7,926 bases of DNA from an uncultured Lachnoanaerobaculum sp. (GCA_916720285.1 CAKAQP010000104.1:1-7926); one strand, 5' to 3'; counted from the first letter of the stretch, positions 1 to 6,647 are shown. The notes: generated by a model from the letters alone, not told the origin. Made by a program: numbers and translations.

Positions 1-861
1 AAGTGCCTCATAAAGTACATTGTCATCAGCATCCGTAGCATCGCTTTCAAGCTTTTTTAAAAGATAATCCCTTGCTCTCTTTTCGATATATCTAAGCTTG
101 GTAAGCTCTTTGACTGTCAAAGATAATAAATACTCTTCAGCATAGTCATTTTGATAATCATTTTTCAACTCATCTATATAGCTTTTAGGATAATCGTTTA
201 TTATTTCTTCTATAAACTCTTCATTCTTTATAGTTCTTAAAGATTTCAAAAACCTCTTAAATATTATCTGTACCCCCGGCAAATAGTAATCTCCAAGCTG
301 TTTTGCCAATTCGTCATACTTTTTATCAAATGCTTTATCTACACAGGCTGCCACACCTGTTCCGGTTATCTGATCCATAACATCTTTTAACAGATCCAAG
401 CCCTCAATCTGCTTTTTTATTTTCTTTGTTTTAGCCGCCTTTGAAGCTGCACTTGCCTTCTTTGGCTTGTCAGGATTTTGTTCCTTTTCAATTTCCTTCT
501 CAGCCTTTTTCTTTTCTCTTGCCTCTATCTTTTCTCTCTTATCCAAGATATCCTGAGGAATCTCAGCTGTTTCAAAGCTCTTGCCCTCTTTCATCTCAAA
601 CATCAAGCCTATGGCGTGCTTACATGGAAACTGTCTGCTTGGGCAGGAGCATCTGAACACCGGTTCACCCTCTTTTTCAAAATCTATGGAAACATTATAA
701 TTACTCTTTCCACTACCTTTACATTCACCAAAATAGAGGCTGTCATCAGCCGACTTCATTCTTTTCACAAAACTGTTTCCGGATGACAGCTTTCTGCCGT
801 TTGAAACCGCATTCGCATTAGGTGCTATAGAAACTATAGCCTGTTCATCAAAAGTTCTCAT
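1..861 (-). CDS. SWIM zinc-finger protein, 3' end beyond the window
   Basis: The frame is open from an ATG at 861-859 to the left edge, giving the N-terminal 287 residues; the stop lies outside. AAGGA sits about 7 nt upstream of the ATG and supports this start. Residues 71-82 carry C71-x-C73-x6-C80-x-H82, the CxCxnCxH signature of the SWIM zinc finger, a fold proposed to bind DNA or protein. Residues 105-150 are a highly charged Lys/Glu/Ala-rich linker, probably helical or coiled coil, followed by an acidic helical region. In other bacteria such proteins are often encoded beside MoxR-type ATPases and VWA proteins; whether that holds here lies beyond the edge. The gene starts 59 nt after the dinB-like stop and may be cotranscribed with it. 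A TATAAT at 893-898 (minus) could give it its own promoter, but I see no convincing -35. Domain call is firm; cellular role is unknown. Confidence 0.85.
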   Translation of the reverse strand, partial: MRTFDEQAIVSIAPNANAVSNGRKLSSGNSFVKRMKSADDSLYFGECKGSGKSNYNVSIDFEKEGEPVFRCSCPSRQFPCKHAIGLMFEMKEGKSFETAEIPQDILDKREKIEAREKKKAEKEIEKEQNPDKPKKASAASKAAKTKKIKKQIEGLDLLKDVMDQITGTGVAACVDKAFDKKYDELAKQLGDYYLPGVQIIFKRFLKSLRTIKNEEFIEEIINDYPKSYIDELKNDYQNDYAEEYLLSLTVKELTKLRYIEKRARDYLLKKLESDATDADDNVLYEAL

Positions 862-920
862 ATTTGATCCTTTCAGATATTATTCGGGTAATATTATATC
901 GCAAAACTTCACCCTTATTT

Positions 921-2165
921 TTATACATTATATTTTTGCATAGAGACCATTACTTCCCTCATTTGCTCTATATAATCATACACCTTTATACTATTTTGCA
1001 TGTCCTTTATTTCATCAAAATCCATTTTATAATACATGCTCATCTCCTGCCACTTGCTTTGAATCTTCTCTTTTATTATATCCTTTTGTGTAGAAAAAAT
1101 ATCGGCAAAACTAAGCTGTCTTCCTTCTTCCTCCCTCAAATGGTAAAGTCCGGTTCCAACCAGTCTTACTTCACCCTTTGATACATTCTTTAGAAGCTTG
1201 CTCGCATTTTCATATATGGTATAGGCATCATTTGTGCTTTCACTTATAAGCATGGATCTTGTAATACTCTTCATATTGGAATAAGTGATTTTAAGAGAAA
1301 CTCCTTCTCCATAAAGCCCAAGTCTCTTTGCTCTTCCCGCTACACGAAAAGACAAAATAAAAAGTACATCATCTAAAAGTTTAAAGCTTGATACATCCCT
1401 TTGAAATGTAAACTCCTTACTTATAGACTTGGTATCCTCTTCTCTATATGGAGTCACCTTTCTGTCATCAAATCCGAAAGCCAGGTCAACCAGATATTCC
1501 CCCTGTTTTCCCATAAATATTTTCACTTCATTGCTTTTGTTTTGCAGATCCCTTACTGTATCAATACCATATAAATGAAGCTTTTTGGCAGTCTTTTCTC
1601 CTACTGTATACAGTGATTTTACATTTCTATCAAGTACCAATGTTACAAAATCTTCTCTACTTGGTATTTCAAAATATCCATCCGGCTTTTTCTCTTCACT
1701 TGCCGTCTTTGCCGCAGTCTTTGAATATGCCAGACCGACAGAACAGGTAAGCGAGAGCTCCTCCCTTACCCTTTTTTTGATTTCATGTCCTACTTTTCTT
1801 GCTTGCTCCCATGAATTTACCTTTCCCGTAAGGTCAATATAGCCCTCATCCAAAGCTATATATTCTGCTCTATCAGTATAACTTTCCAAAATCTCATGCA
1901 GCTGATTCGATACCTTGATATATTTATCAAAGTTTGGGTGCATAAACACTCCCTTAGGACAACGATTAAACGCCTCCTTGATATTCATACCCGAACGTAT
2001 ACCATATTTTCTCGCTTCATAATTACAAGTTGATACAACTCCCCTTTCATTTGGCATAGAACCTATGATAAGCGGCTTATCTATAAGAGTTTTATCATCT
2101 CTCATTTCTACAGAAGCATAAAAAGCATCCATATCCACATGAATGATTATTTGACCTTCCAACAT
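921..2165 (-). CDS. dinB: Y-family DNA polymerase, DinB/Pol IV type
   Basis: Error-prone translesion polymerase that extends primers past damaged template bases. With the start used here (414 residues), palm residues are visible: HVDMDAFYASVE places the metal-binding Asp at D11 and the aromatic steric gate at Y16, and IALDEGYID gives the catalytic D106-E107 pair. SVGLAYSKTAAKTAS followed by KKPDG is the family's conserved fingers/palm signature. QLSFADIF near residues 350-357 resembles a beta-clamp binding motif; about 55 helical residues follow it. An ATG at 2201 is also in frame but would overlap the upstream gene by 32 nt and has no spaced ribosome site. The ATG at 2165 has AGGA 7 nt ahead and gives the usual short lead before HVDMD. 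It begins 4 nt after the lipoprotein stop, so translational coupling is likely. I see no SOS (LexA) box immediately upstream; expression probably follows the lipoprotein promoter. Confidence 0.93.
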   Translation of the reverse strand: MLEGQIIIHVDMDAFYASVEMRDDKTLIDKPLIIGSMPNERGVVSTCNYEARKYGIRSGMNIKEAFNRCPKGVFMHPNFDKYIKVSNQLHEILESYTDRAEYIALDEGYIDLTGKVNSWEQARKVGHEIKKRVREELSLTCSVGLAYSKTAAKTASEEKKPDGYFEIPSREDFVTLVLDRNVKSLYTVGEKTAKKLHLYGIDTVRDLQNKSNEVKIFMGKQGEYLVDLAFGFDDRKVTPYREEDTKSISKEFTFQRDVSSFKLLDDVLFILSFRVAGRAKRLGLYGEGVSLKITYSNMKSITRSMLISESTNDAYTIYENASKLLKNVSKGEVRLVGTGLYHLREEEGRQLSFADIFSTQKDIIKEKIQSKWQEMSMYYKMDFDEIKDMQNSIKVYDYIEQMREVMVSMQKYNV

Positions 2166-2169
2166 ATCA

Positions 2170-3615
2170 CTATCCTGCAAAGATTGTACCGTCAAATACA
2201 TCTTCTACATTCCGGCCCTCTATCATAAAGCCATATTCTTCGGCTCCTTGCATAGGTATGCGAACAATGTCTCCGGCCGAATTAGTATAATCGGTAAAAG
2301 TTTCAGTATCTGTACCTACAGGAACAAGTAAAGTTCCGGTAGGAATGTCATAGTCCCCCAGTTCTTTTCCGTTTATACCTTCAAGCTTTTTGCCCTTTAT
2401 ATCAATTTTAGTAGTTAGCCTGATAGGTGTTGTAATATTATAATAATTTTCCAAAAGCTTTGGCATTCCTTTATTATCCAGAGTATATCTTCCCTCTATT
2501 CCCAATGTACTTATAGTATAAATTCTGTTTCCGAGATAAAACTCATCCGGGTTTAAAAGAGAAGTATCTGCAAAACTCTCCTGTATCTCCATCTTTTCAG
2601 ATTTATTGTTCAAATCAATGATTGATATACTGTTGTAATCATTGTCATACTGCAATTCAATGTAAAGATAGGCATTATCTCCTTTTTTTACCACGCTTGC
2701 CTTAGAAATACCATAGCTTGTACCTTCCTCATATGTGCTTTTTTCACCGTCAACTGTTACATCTATTTCCTTTAACATAAGATACTCGTCAATATCTTGT
2801 TCTATTTTCACAGTTCTGATTTTACCGTCAAGATTTATCTTTATCTCTTTGTCTATAGGTATTTCAAAAGCATAATCCTTTGGCAATCTTAGTATGTCTT
2901 CACTAAAAAACTCACCATATATTGCATACTCCAAAGGTATGGAAACTATACTTTCTCCGTATTCACCCTTTGCGGTCATATAAATCATCATACCGGCGCT
3001 ACTTAGTGTCCACGCCAGATCGGCCTTATCATTTGCTCCCAAATTGAAAGCATCAGGGTTTGTCAAAACAGTCTTTAGTTTCTCACTAAATCCCTCTATA
3101 TCTTCTCCATATTCATCTGCAAGGTAATTATCCTTTTCAAGCCTATCATATAGCCCGACCGGGTCCTTTAGTACATCCTCTATCTTAAGCTCATTACCTG
3201 TATTTGGGTCTATATTTACTCCTCTAAGCAGTTCTTTTGTATCAGTACTTCCATTCACTACAGTGGTGGCAAGCAATGCACTGAAAACATTTGTATCGGT
3301 ACGAGTCAGATTTATCCTTGGATAATATCCGCCTACCCAATCATTATTTATTTTATTTACAATATCATTCAACTTTTCATTTTCCTCTACACTAAGTTGA
3401 GGTATTGTATTTCCGTCATCTGCTATTTTGTAATATACATGTGCCTTCAGCATTTCCACGTCATGTTGTACTTTTACTCCTTCATCTTTAATACTCTCTT
3501 CTATAGTACTTTCAGCAGCTGTACTTTCATTTGTATTTATTGTTATGGAAATTTTCTTTCCACATCCTGCCAATAAGAAAATTGCAGGAATCAAATATAT
3601 AAAACTCTTTTTCAT
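2170..3615 (-). CDS. Lipoprotein with DUF3298-like region
   Basis: This encodes 481 residues. The N-terminus is a lipoprotein signal: Lys2-Lys3, a hydrophobic stretch, and lipobox L15-A16-G17-C18, so the mature protein should be tethered by C18 to the outer face of the membrane. A Ser/Thr/Glu-rich linker (about 20-50) follows. Residues about 55-245 have the layout of DUF4163/DUF3298-type extracytoplasmic proteins: a 'NTGNELKIEDVLKD' segment, then a strand-rich part in which a segment resembling 'G.YGESIVSIPLEY' matches the usual end of that domain. The C-terminal ~235 residues are beta-rich and I do not recognise them. The start has AGGAG at 3622-3626, 6 nt from the ATG. The family is seen in sporulation- and envelope-linked proteins, but the function is unknown and I do not assign one. 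Its gene precedes and probably shares a transcript with the DinB-type polymerase. Confidence 0.8.
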   Translation of the reverse strand: MKKSFIYLIPAIFLLAGCGKKISITINTNESTAAESTIEESIKDEGVKVQHDVEMLKAHVYYKIADDGNTIPQLSVEENEKLNDIVNKINNDWVGGYYPRINLTRTDTNVFSALLATTVVNGSTDTKELLRGVNIDPNTGNELKIEDVLKDPVGLYDRLEKDNYLADEYGEDIEGFSEKLKTVLTNPDAFNLGANDKADLAWTLSSAGMMIYMTAKGEYGESIVSIPLEYAIYGEFFSEDILRLPKDYAFEIPIDKEIKINLDGKIRTVKIEQDIDEYLMLKEIDVTVDGEKSTYEEGTSYGISKASVVKKGDNAYLYIELQYDNDYNSISIIDLNNKSEKMEIQESFADTSLLNPDEFYLGNRIYTISTLGIEGRYTLDNKGMPKLLENYYNITTPIRLTTKIDIKGKKLEGINGKELGDYDIPTGTLLVPVGTDTETFTDYTNSAGDIVRIPMQGAEEYGFMIEGRNVEDVFDGTIFAG

Positions 3616-3621
3616 ATAATA

Positions 3622-3626
3622 CTCCT
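3622..3626 (-). promoter_or_regulatory. Ribosome binding site of the lipoprotein gene
   Basis: Minus-strand AGGAG, 6 nt before the ATG at 3615-3613. It is a strong site and fixes the start of the lipoprotein. Confidence 0.8.
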
Positions 3627-3650
3627 TTTAGCCTATACTACCATAAAACA

Positions 3651-3678
3651 ATTATACCACCAATAAAGATAGTCTTAA
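3651..3678 (-). promoter_or_regulatory. Predicted sigma-A promoter of the lipoprotein-dinB run
   Basis: On the minus strand, TTAAGA (3678-3673, four of six matches to the -35 consensus) is followed after 16 nt by a perfect TATAAT (3656-3651). The -10 lies about 35 nt from the lipoprotein ATG. It is back to back with the toxin-antitoxin promoter: only 10 bp separate the two -35 boxes, so a protein bound at either promoter could affect both. Prediction from sequence only. Confidence 0.6.
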
Positions 3679-3688
3679 AATAGTAAAG

Positions 3689-3717
3689 TTGACACCCTAT
3701 AAAATAGGGTTTATAAT
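3689..3717 (+). promoter_or_regulatory. Consensus sigma-A promoter of the toxin-antitoxin remnant
   Basis: TTGACA at 3689-3694 and TATAAT at 3712-3717 are both perfect consensus boxes at the ideal 17-nt spacing. This is the strongest promoter in the window. Expected transcription starts near 3724, only about ten bases before the first recognisable toxin codon, so the present transcript should carry the toxin remnant and the antitoxin. Confidence 0.85.
3694..3710. promoter_or_regulatory. Palindromic operator inside the promoter spacer
   Basis: ACCCTAT (3694-3700), AAA, ATAGGGT (3704-3710) is a perfect 7-bp inverted repeat with a 3-bp centre. It fills the space between -35 and -10, sharing one base with the -35 box. 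HigA-type antitoxins commonly repress their own operon by binding such palindromes over the promoter, so this is the likely binding site of the downstream antitoxin. That assignment is inference from position and symmetry. Confidence 0.65.
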
Positions 3718-3734
3718 ATATTTATTAAATCTGA

Positions 3735-3902
3735 AAGGTAAGAGTTTGTTACACTGATTTTGCTGAGTACGAGGTGACATATTTGATAACAGCTTTTGAG
3801 AAAAAAGAGCGGGAAAATCTTACTATGGAAGAGAAGAATGTGCTTAAAAAGCTGGTAAAATCATTAAAGGAAGAGATTGCTAAGAATAGGAGGAAGCTAT
3901 GA
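3735..3902 (+). pseudogene. C-terminal remnant of a HigB/RelE-type toxin
   Basis: The frame is open from just after a TGA at 3732-3734 to a TGA at 3900-3902, encoding 55 residues that begin KVRVCYTDFAEYEVTYLITA and continue FEKKERENLTMEEKNVLKKL. This matches the C-terminal half of RelE-superfamily mRNA-interferase toxins paired with HigA-type antitoxins ('VRVCY.DF...E..YLITA..K.E..NLT..E'), which are usually about 110 residues. The first ~60 residues are absent; the preceding DNA is promoter, with in-frame stops at 3726 and 3732. The only candidate starts are GTG 3774 and TTG 3783, the latter behind a GAGGTGA at 3771-3777. A short peptide could still be translated, perhaps only to couple translation to the antitoxin, whose ATG overlaps the stop as ATGA. 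As a toxin it should be inactive. Confidence 0.8.
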
Positions 3903-4210
3903 GTTCACTATTTGATGATTTGAAAGAGGGATTAGAAGAAGCTATAGCTCATGAAAATGGTAGCAAAATGGCAAAGGAAAGAACATATATGATTATGCCT
4001 GTTAGAGAGTATTCAAACAATGAGATTAAAGAGATACGTAAAAAGGCAGGTATGACACAGACGGTTTTTGCATCATATATGGGAGTATCAAAAAAGACTG
4101 TCGAGGCTTGGGAGGGTGGTAGGACGCATCCGACCGGACCTGCATTTAGATTAATCAATATTTTAGATGGTGAGAATTTTACTGAAACCCAATTTGTTGT
4201 TGCAAAATAA
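3899..4210 (+). CDS. HigA-type helix-turn-helix antitoxin/repressor
   Basis: This encodes 103 residues. Residues 43-75 form a Cro/C1-type helix-turn-helix: 'IKEIRKKAGMTQTVFASYMG' and then VSKKTVEAWEGG, followed by P78-T-G-P-A-F-R-L, a pattern typical of HigA/NadS-like antitoxins encoded after RelE-type toxins. The ATG overlaps the stop of the toxin remnant (ATGA), and AGGAGGAAG just upstream is a good ribosome site inside the remnant. The frame is intact, so this gene has outlived its toxin. It probably binds the palindrome in the promoter spacer and represses its own transcript; retained alone it may act as a plain repressor or neutralise related toxins elsewhere. Helix-turn-helix identity is clear; the exact family name is less so. 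Confidence 0.88.
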   Translation: MSSLFDDLKEGLEEAIAHENGSKMAKERTYMIMPVREYSNNEIKEIRKKAGMTQTVFASYMGVSKKTVEAWEGGRTHPTGPAFRLINILDGENFTETQFVVAK

Positions 4211-4216
4211 TAAATT

Positions 4217-4286
4217 TTAAAAAGCTGTCACTTAAGACATACAATTAAAATAGAATGAAAATTGTATATGCCTTTAGAGTGACAGC
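4217..4286 (-). terminator. Long hairpin terminator after the thioesterase gene
   Basis: GCTGTCACT (4224-4232) pairs perfectly with AGTGACAGC (4278-4286), and an inner 8-bp stem pairs ATACAATT (4239-4246) with AATTGTAT (4260-4267). An asymmetric internal bulge separates the stems and the loop is 13 nt. Read on the minus strand, the hairpin starts 7 nt after the thioesterase stop and is followed by TTTTT, as expected of an intrinsic terminator. The antitoxin gene converges on it from the other side, but that strand has no clean U-run, so termination there is less certain. Confidence 0.75.
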
Positions 4287-4293
4287 CATTTAC

Positions 4294-4683
4294 TTATTTA
4301 TCTGACTTGCTGTCAGCCTTTGCCTGAAACTTTTCATTATTTACAATGAATCTTTCGTGAATTCCTTCACCTATAAGCCCCTTTTCATCATATGCCTCAA
4401 CCTTAAATGTAAGAGCTCTTCCATCAACCTTTATAAGATCCGACTTAATCTCCACTTTCATTCCAAGCGGTGTAGCTGATAAATGCTTTACATTAACCGA
4501 AATGCCTACAGTCGTAAAACCTTCATCCAGCTTATCATCAACACTCATAAAGCAGCACTCTTCCATCAAAAGTATCATAATCGGTGTGGAAAACACCTCC
4601 AGACTTCCACTTCCTATACCTGCTGCAGTATTTTGCTTTGTTACAATGGTTTCTCTTTGTCCCTTTATTCCTACTTCCAACAT
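4294..4683 (-). CDS. Hotdog-fold acyl-CoA thioesterase, FlK-like
   Basis: This encodes 129 residues, a full-length single-hotdog thioesterase that would hydrolyse a small acyl-CoA in the cytoplasm. From memory of the fluoroacetyl-CoA thioesterase FlK, its catalytic Thr42, Glu50 and His76 align with T33, E41 and H67 here at identical spacing. The surrounding text also agrees: VFSTPIMILLMEE, TTVGISVNVKHLSATPLGM, and VDGRALTFKVEAYDEKGLIGEGIHER. The FlK lid phenylalanines 33 and 36 correspond to Gly24 and Ser27, so fluoroacetate specificity is not expected and the substrate is unknown. AAGGAG at 4690-4695, 6 nt upstream, fixes the ATG. The gene lies 54 nt after the cyclotransferase-fusion gene on the same strand and may share its transcript; a strong hairpin terminator follows. 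Confidence 0.85.
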   Translation of the reverse strand: MLEVGIKGQRETIVTKQNTAAGIGSGSLEVFSTPIMILLMEECCFMSVDDKLDEGFTTVGISVNVKHLSATPLGMKVEIKSDLIKVDGRALTFKVEAYDEKGLIGEGIHERFIVNNEKFQAKADSKSDK

Positions 4684-4737
4684 AGTATACTCCTTATTTA
4701 TAGATATATGCTATTTTAACATTTTTTATATATAATG

Positions 4738-5742
4738 TTATACAGATAGAGTCTGTATAAGAGATTTTAATCTGTCGGTATAGCAGACCTCGAAGTTATT
4801 TGGTATTTCAATTTTTACATTCTCTGACTCATAGATTTGCATATCATCACTTTTTGATATATCTGTATTTGCCAATTTACTAACATCAAAATTATTGCCT
4901 TTATCCTCTTCAACAGAAAAAACTTCTATTCTTTTACTCTCATCCATTTCACCGGATGAAAATATGATAATCTTTGGTTCATCTAATACTTTAATATTAT
5001 ATTTTGAATCTAAATATTCTGCAAAGCCTCTACCCTCTACCTCAAGCTTTCCGGCAGAAGCCCTCTCCCAAAGTCTTGTCGGATTACATGTTGAAACCGG
5101 CAACATAACACTCAATGTAGCATTTTCATTATCACTTACGTAATAAAGCGATACTCTCACCCTTATCTGTTTTTCCCCACTTTGATAGGTCAAGAACTCA
5201 TATCCCAGAAATGAAAACTCTTTATCCTTAATTATGTCTTTAACTTTTTCAGTGAATATATCATACTTTTTTTCAATCTTATTGAAATCACATGCTTTAA
5301 TATCTATCGGATAATTCAAATAAATATCACATACCGGAAACTCCATATCTCTGTCTTCGGCAAATTCATCTATAGTACCTTCCAAATCCTCATTATTGCA
5401 CATGTTCTCAACATTATCTTGTAAGTTTATCTTTTCTTCCCTGTCCTTTTTTATATAAATATAGACTCCCTCATAACCATACTTGGAGTGTACCTCTACT
5501 TCCGTTTTCATATACATCGGAATAACTTCCCATTGGTCTATATATAGCATATCTTTTTTGTCTACAAGTAAAACTCTTCCCTTAACACATCCCCCTGCAT
5601 TAGGAACTACATTGAAATACCTCTCACCTGTGTTTAAAGAATATCCCTCAAGCCTTGCTTCATATGAATCCAAAGTATGTCCTAAGAGCTTATTTTGCAA
5701 ATATTCAGATTTCAAAGTCCCATATACAAATATCTTGTACAT
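4738..5742 (-). CDS. Gamma-glutamylcyclotransferase-like domain fused to an unknown C-terminal region
   Basis: This encodes 334 residues. Residues 1-98 read as a GGCT/AIG2-like fold: FVYGTL (5-10), the usual substrate-binding loop; GCVKGRVLLV (51-60); and YIDQWEVIPMYMK (68-79), where E72 lines up with the usual catalytic glutamate; then a strand ending in YIYIK. Such domains cyclise gamma-glutamyl groups and release 5-oxoproline, or act on related gamma-glutamyl amines. An acidic linker (about 99-135) leads to about 200 mixed alpha/beta residues that I do not recognise, including a WERASAGKLEVEGRG segment. Stand-alone family members are around 110-150 residues, so this is a fusion. GGGAG 6 nt upstream supports the ATG. 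A TATACT at 5782-5787 (minus) may be its -10, with no clear -35. Activity and substrate are unproven. Confidence 0.75.
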   Translation of the reverse strand: MYKIFVYGTLKSEYLQNKLLGHTLDSYEARLEGYSLNTGERYFNVVPNAGGCVKGRVLLVDKKDMLYIDQWEVIPMYMKTEVEVHSKYGYEGVYIYIKKDREEKINLQDNVENMCNNEDLEGTIDEFAEDRDMEFPVCDIYLNYPIDIKACDFNKIEKKYDIFTEKVKDIIKDKEFSFLGYEFLTYQSGEKQIRVRVSLYYVSDNENATLSVMLPVSTCNPTRLWERASAGKLEVEGRGFAEYLDSKYNIKVLDEPKIIIFSSGEMDESKRIEVFSVEEDKGNNFDVSKLANTDISKSDDMQIYESENVKIEIPNNFEVCYTDRLKSLIQTLSV

Positions 5743-5870
5743 AAATATCTCCCATATACTCTGTGTTTAAATTTACATACGAGTATACTTTATTCTTTAT
5801 AAAATTTATTTTCTGATATATTAGCACAATAATGGGTGCAAAACAAATGGGATGTGAATATAAAATACTT

Positions 5871-6230
5871 TTAAATTTCAACTACATGAACTTTTGCACC
5901 GTCTTTTGATGCAATATCTATCATGCTTTTTGTACCCTTGCTTTCACCATCCCAAAATGCGATAACCATCGGCTCATCTTCTAAGGCGTACTTATACATC
6001 TCTTTATTCCTTACAGGCCCTGCACCTCTGCCATACTTCTTCCAATCCGCCTTAAATACCGATACTTTAAGTGAATTTTTCAAGGCATACTCTTCACCGA
6101 ATGTGTTTGCACCTTTTGCATGGCCGGATACTATCTCAACATTGTCTAATTGTCCAATAATCTCATCAAGCTTTTCAAAGCAAAATTCCCTATCCTGAAA
6201 ATTTCTACCTCCGCAAACAATTACTCTCAA
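5871..6230 (-). CDS. DUF2493 (SLOG superfamily) protein
   Basis: This encodes 119 residues with the full DUF2493 motif set: VIVCGGRNF (3-11) after the first strand, IVSGHAKGAN (33-42), FKADWKKYGRGAGPVRNKEM (59-78) and AFWDGESKGT (91-100). The family has a Rossmann-like SLOG fold predicted to bind a nucleotide or nucleotide-derived ligand; members occur in phages, plasmids and chromosomal accessory regions. The biochemical role is not established. The start is TTG at 6230-6228, placed by AGAGGT about 7 nt upstream and because the first strand begins at residue 2; there is no in-frame ATG nearby. It stands 128 nt from the next minus-strand gene, a gap in which I see no convincing terminator. 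Confidence 0.85.
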   Translation of the reverse strand: MRVIVCGGRNFQDREFCFEKLDEIIGQLDNVEIVSGHAKGANTFGEEYALKNSLKVSVFKADWKKYGRGAGPVRNKEMYKYALEDEPMVIAFWDGESKGTKSMIDIASKDGAKVHVVEI

Positions 6231-6236
6231 GATTTT

Positions 6237-6244
6237 ACCTCTTT
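6237..6244 (-). promoter_or_regulatory. Ribosome binding site deciding a TTG start
   Basis: Minus-strand AAAGAGGT lies 6 nt before TTG at 6230-6228 and supports the non-ATG start of the DUF2493 gene. The rest of 6231-6353 is AT-rich; I see no gene or clear terminator in it. Confidence 0.6.
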
Positions 6245-6353
6245 GATTAATTTATTATATTTTTAGTTTAGCTTTACCATATATCAGCCGATCACGATGT
6301 CTCTCTGATGCCGATGTACATTTTAATAAAATATAAATTTATTGGTAAGAAAC

Positions 6354-6587
6354 TCATGAAAAAGTTAGTCCTTCCGGAATCAAACCGTTCTTCATATTGT
6401 GAGATACTTTTATCCTTGATATATGAAATGCATTTTTACAATCATTACACCATATAACGCCATATCCCATGTTTGTCTTATCATCTATTATATGCATTGA
6501 ATAATCTGTATTTATACTATTGCAAACAGGGCAATTGCCCGGAGTATTTTTATCAATAATTGATTTCAAGTTTTTTGCCCACTTCAA
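6354..6587 (-). CDS. Small zinc-ribbon protein, function unknown
   Basis: This encodes 77 residues. Two knuckles, C19-P-V-C22 and C47-N-D-C50, separated by 24 residues, make a treble-clef or zinc-ribbon-like metal site probable. A basic, helical N-terminus (LKWAKNLKSIIDK) precedes it. I do not recognise a named family. Start: the longest frame begins with TTG at 6608, but AGGAGGA at 6594-6600 lies inside that extension, 6 nt before a second TTG at 6587-6585. The ribosome site is strong, so I choose 6587. A possible promoter (TTAACA 6646-6641, 19 nt, TATACT 6621-6616, minus strand) lies near the decayed left edge of the CRISPR array. Small size leaves some doubt, but the ribosome site and cysteine pattern favour a real gene. 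Confidence 0.65.
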   Translation of the reverse strand: MKWAKNLKSIIDKNTPGNCPVCNSINTDYSMHIIDDKTNMGYGVIWCNDCKNAFHISRIKVSHNMKNGLIPEGLTFS

Positions 6588-6593
6588 TATTTG

Positions 6594-6600
6594 TCCTCCT
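6594..6600 (-). promoter_or_regulatory. Strong ribosome binding site deciding a TTG start
   Basis: Minus-strand AGGAGGA, 6 nt before TTG 6587-6585. It moves the zinc-ribbon start seven codons inside the longest open frame. Confidence 0.65.
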
Positions 6601-6647
6601 ATAATCAAGTCCAGTAGTATATTTACTATTCCAAATAATGTGTTAAG

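Noticed and set aside
876..900. Imperfect dyad between dinB and the SWIM gene
   Set aside because: Pairing requires bulges in an AT-rich stretch; no U-run and no good -35 to support a regulatory call.
864..1181. Plus-strand frame of 105 residues opposite dinB
   Set aside because: Antisense to a well-supported gene, rich in His/Leu/Tyr/Ile from reversed AT-rich codons, no ribosome site or recognisable motif.
2166..2201. Upstream ATG giving a 426-residue DinB
   Set aside because: It overlaps the lipoprotein gene by 32 nt, has no spaced ribosome site and adds 12 residues absent from the usual DinB N-terminus; ATG 2165 fits better.
5820..5841. Short GCAC/GTGC hairpin between the DUF2493 and cyclotransferase genes
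   Set aside because: A four-base-pair stem with no U-run is too weak to call a terminator.
6588..6608. Seven-codon N-terminal extension of the zinc-ribbon protein
   Set aside because: The extension is made of the strong ribosome binding site itself, so it is more likely untranslated.
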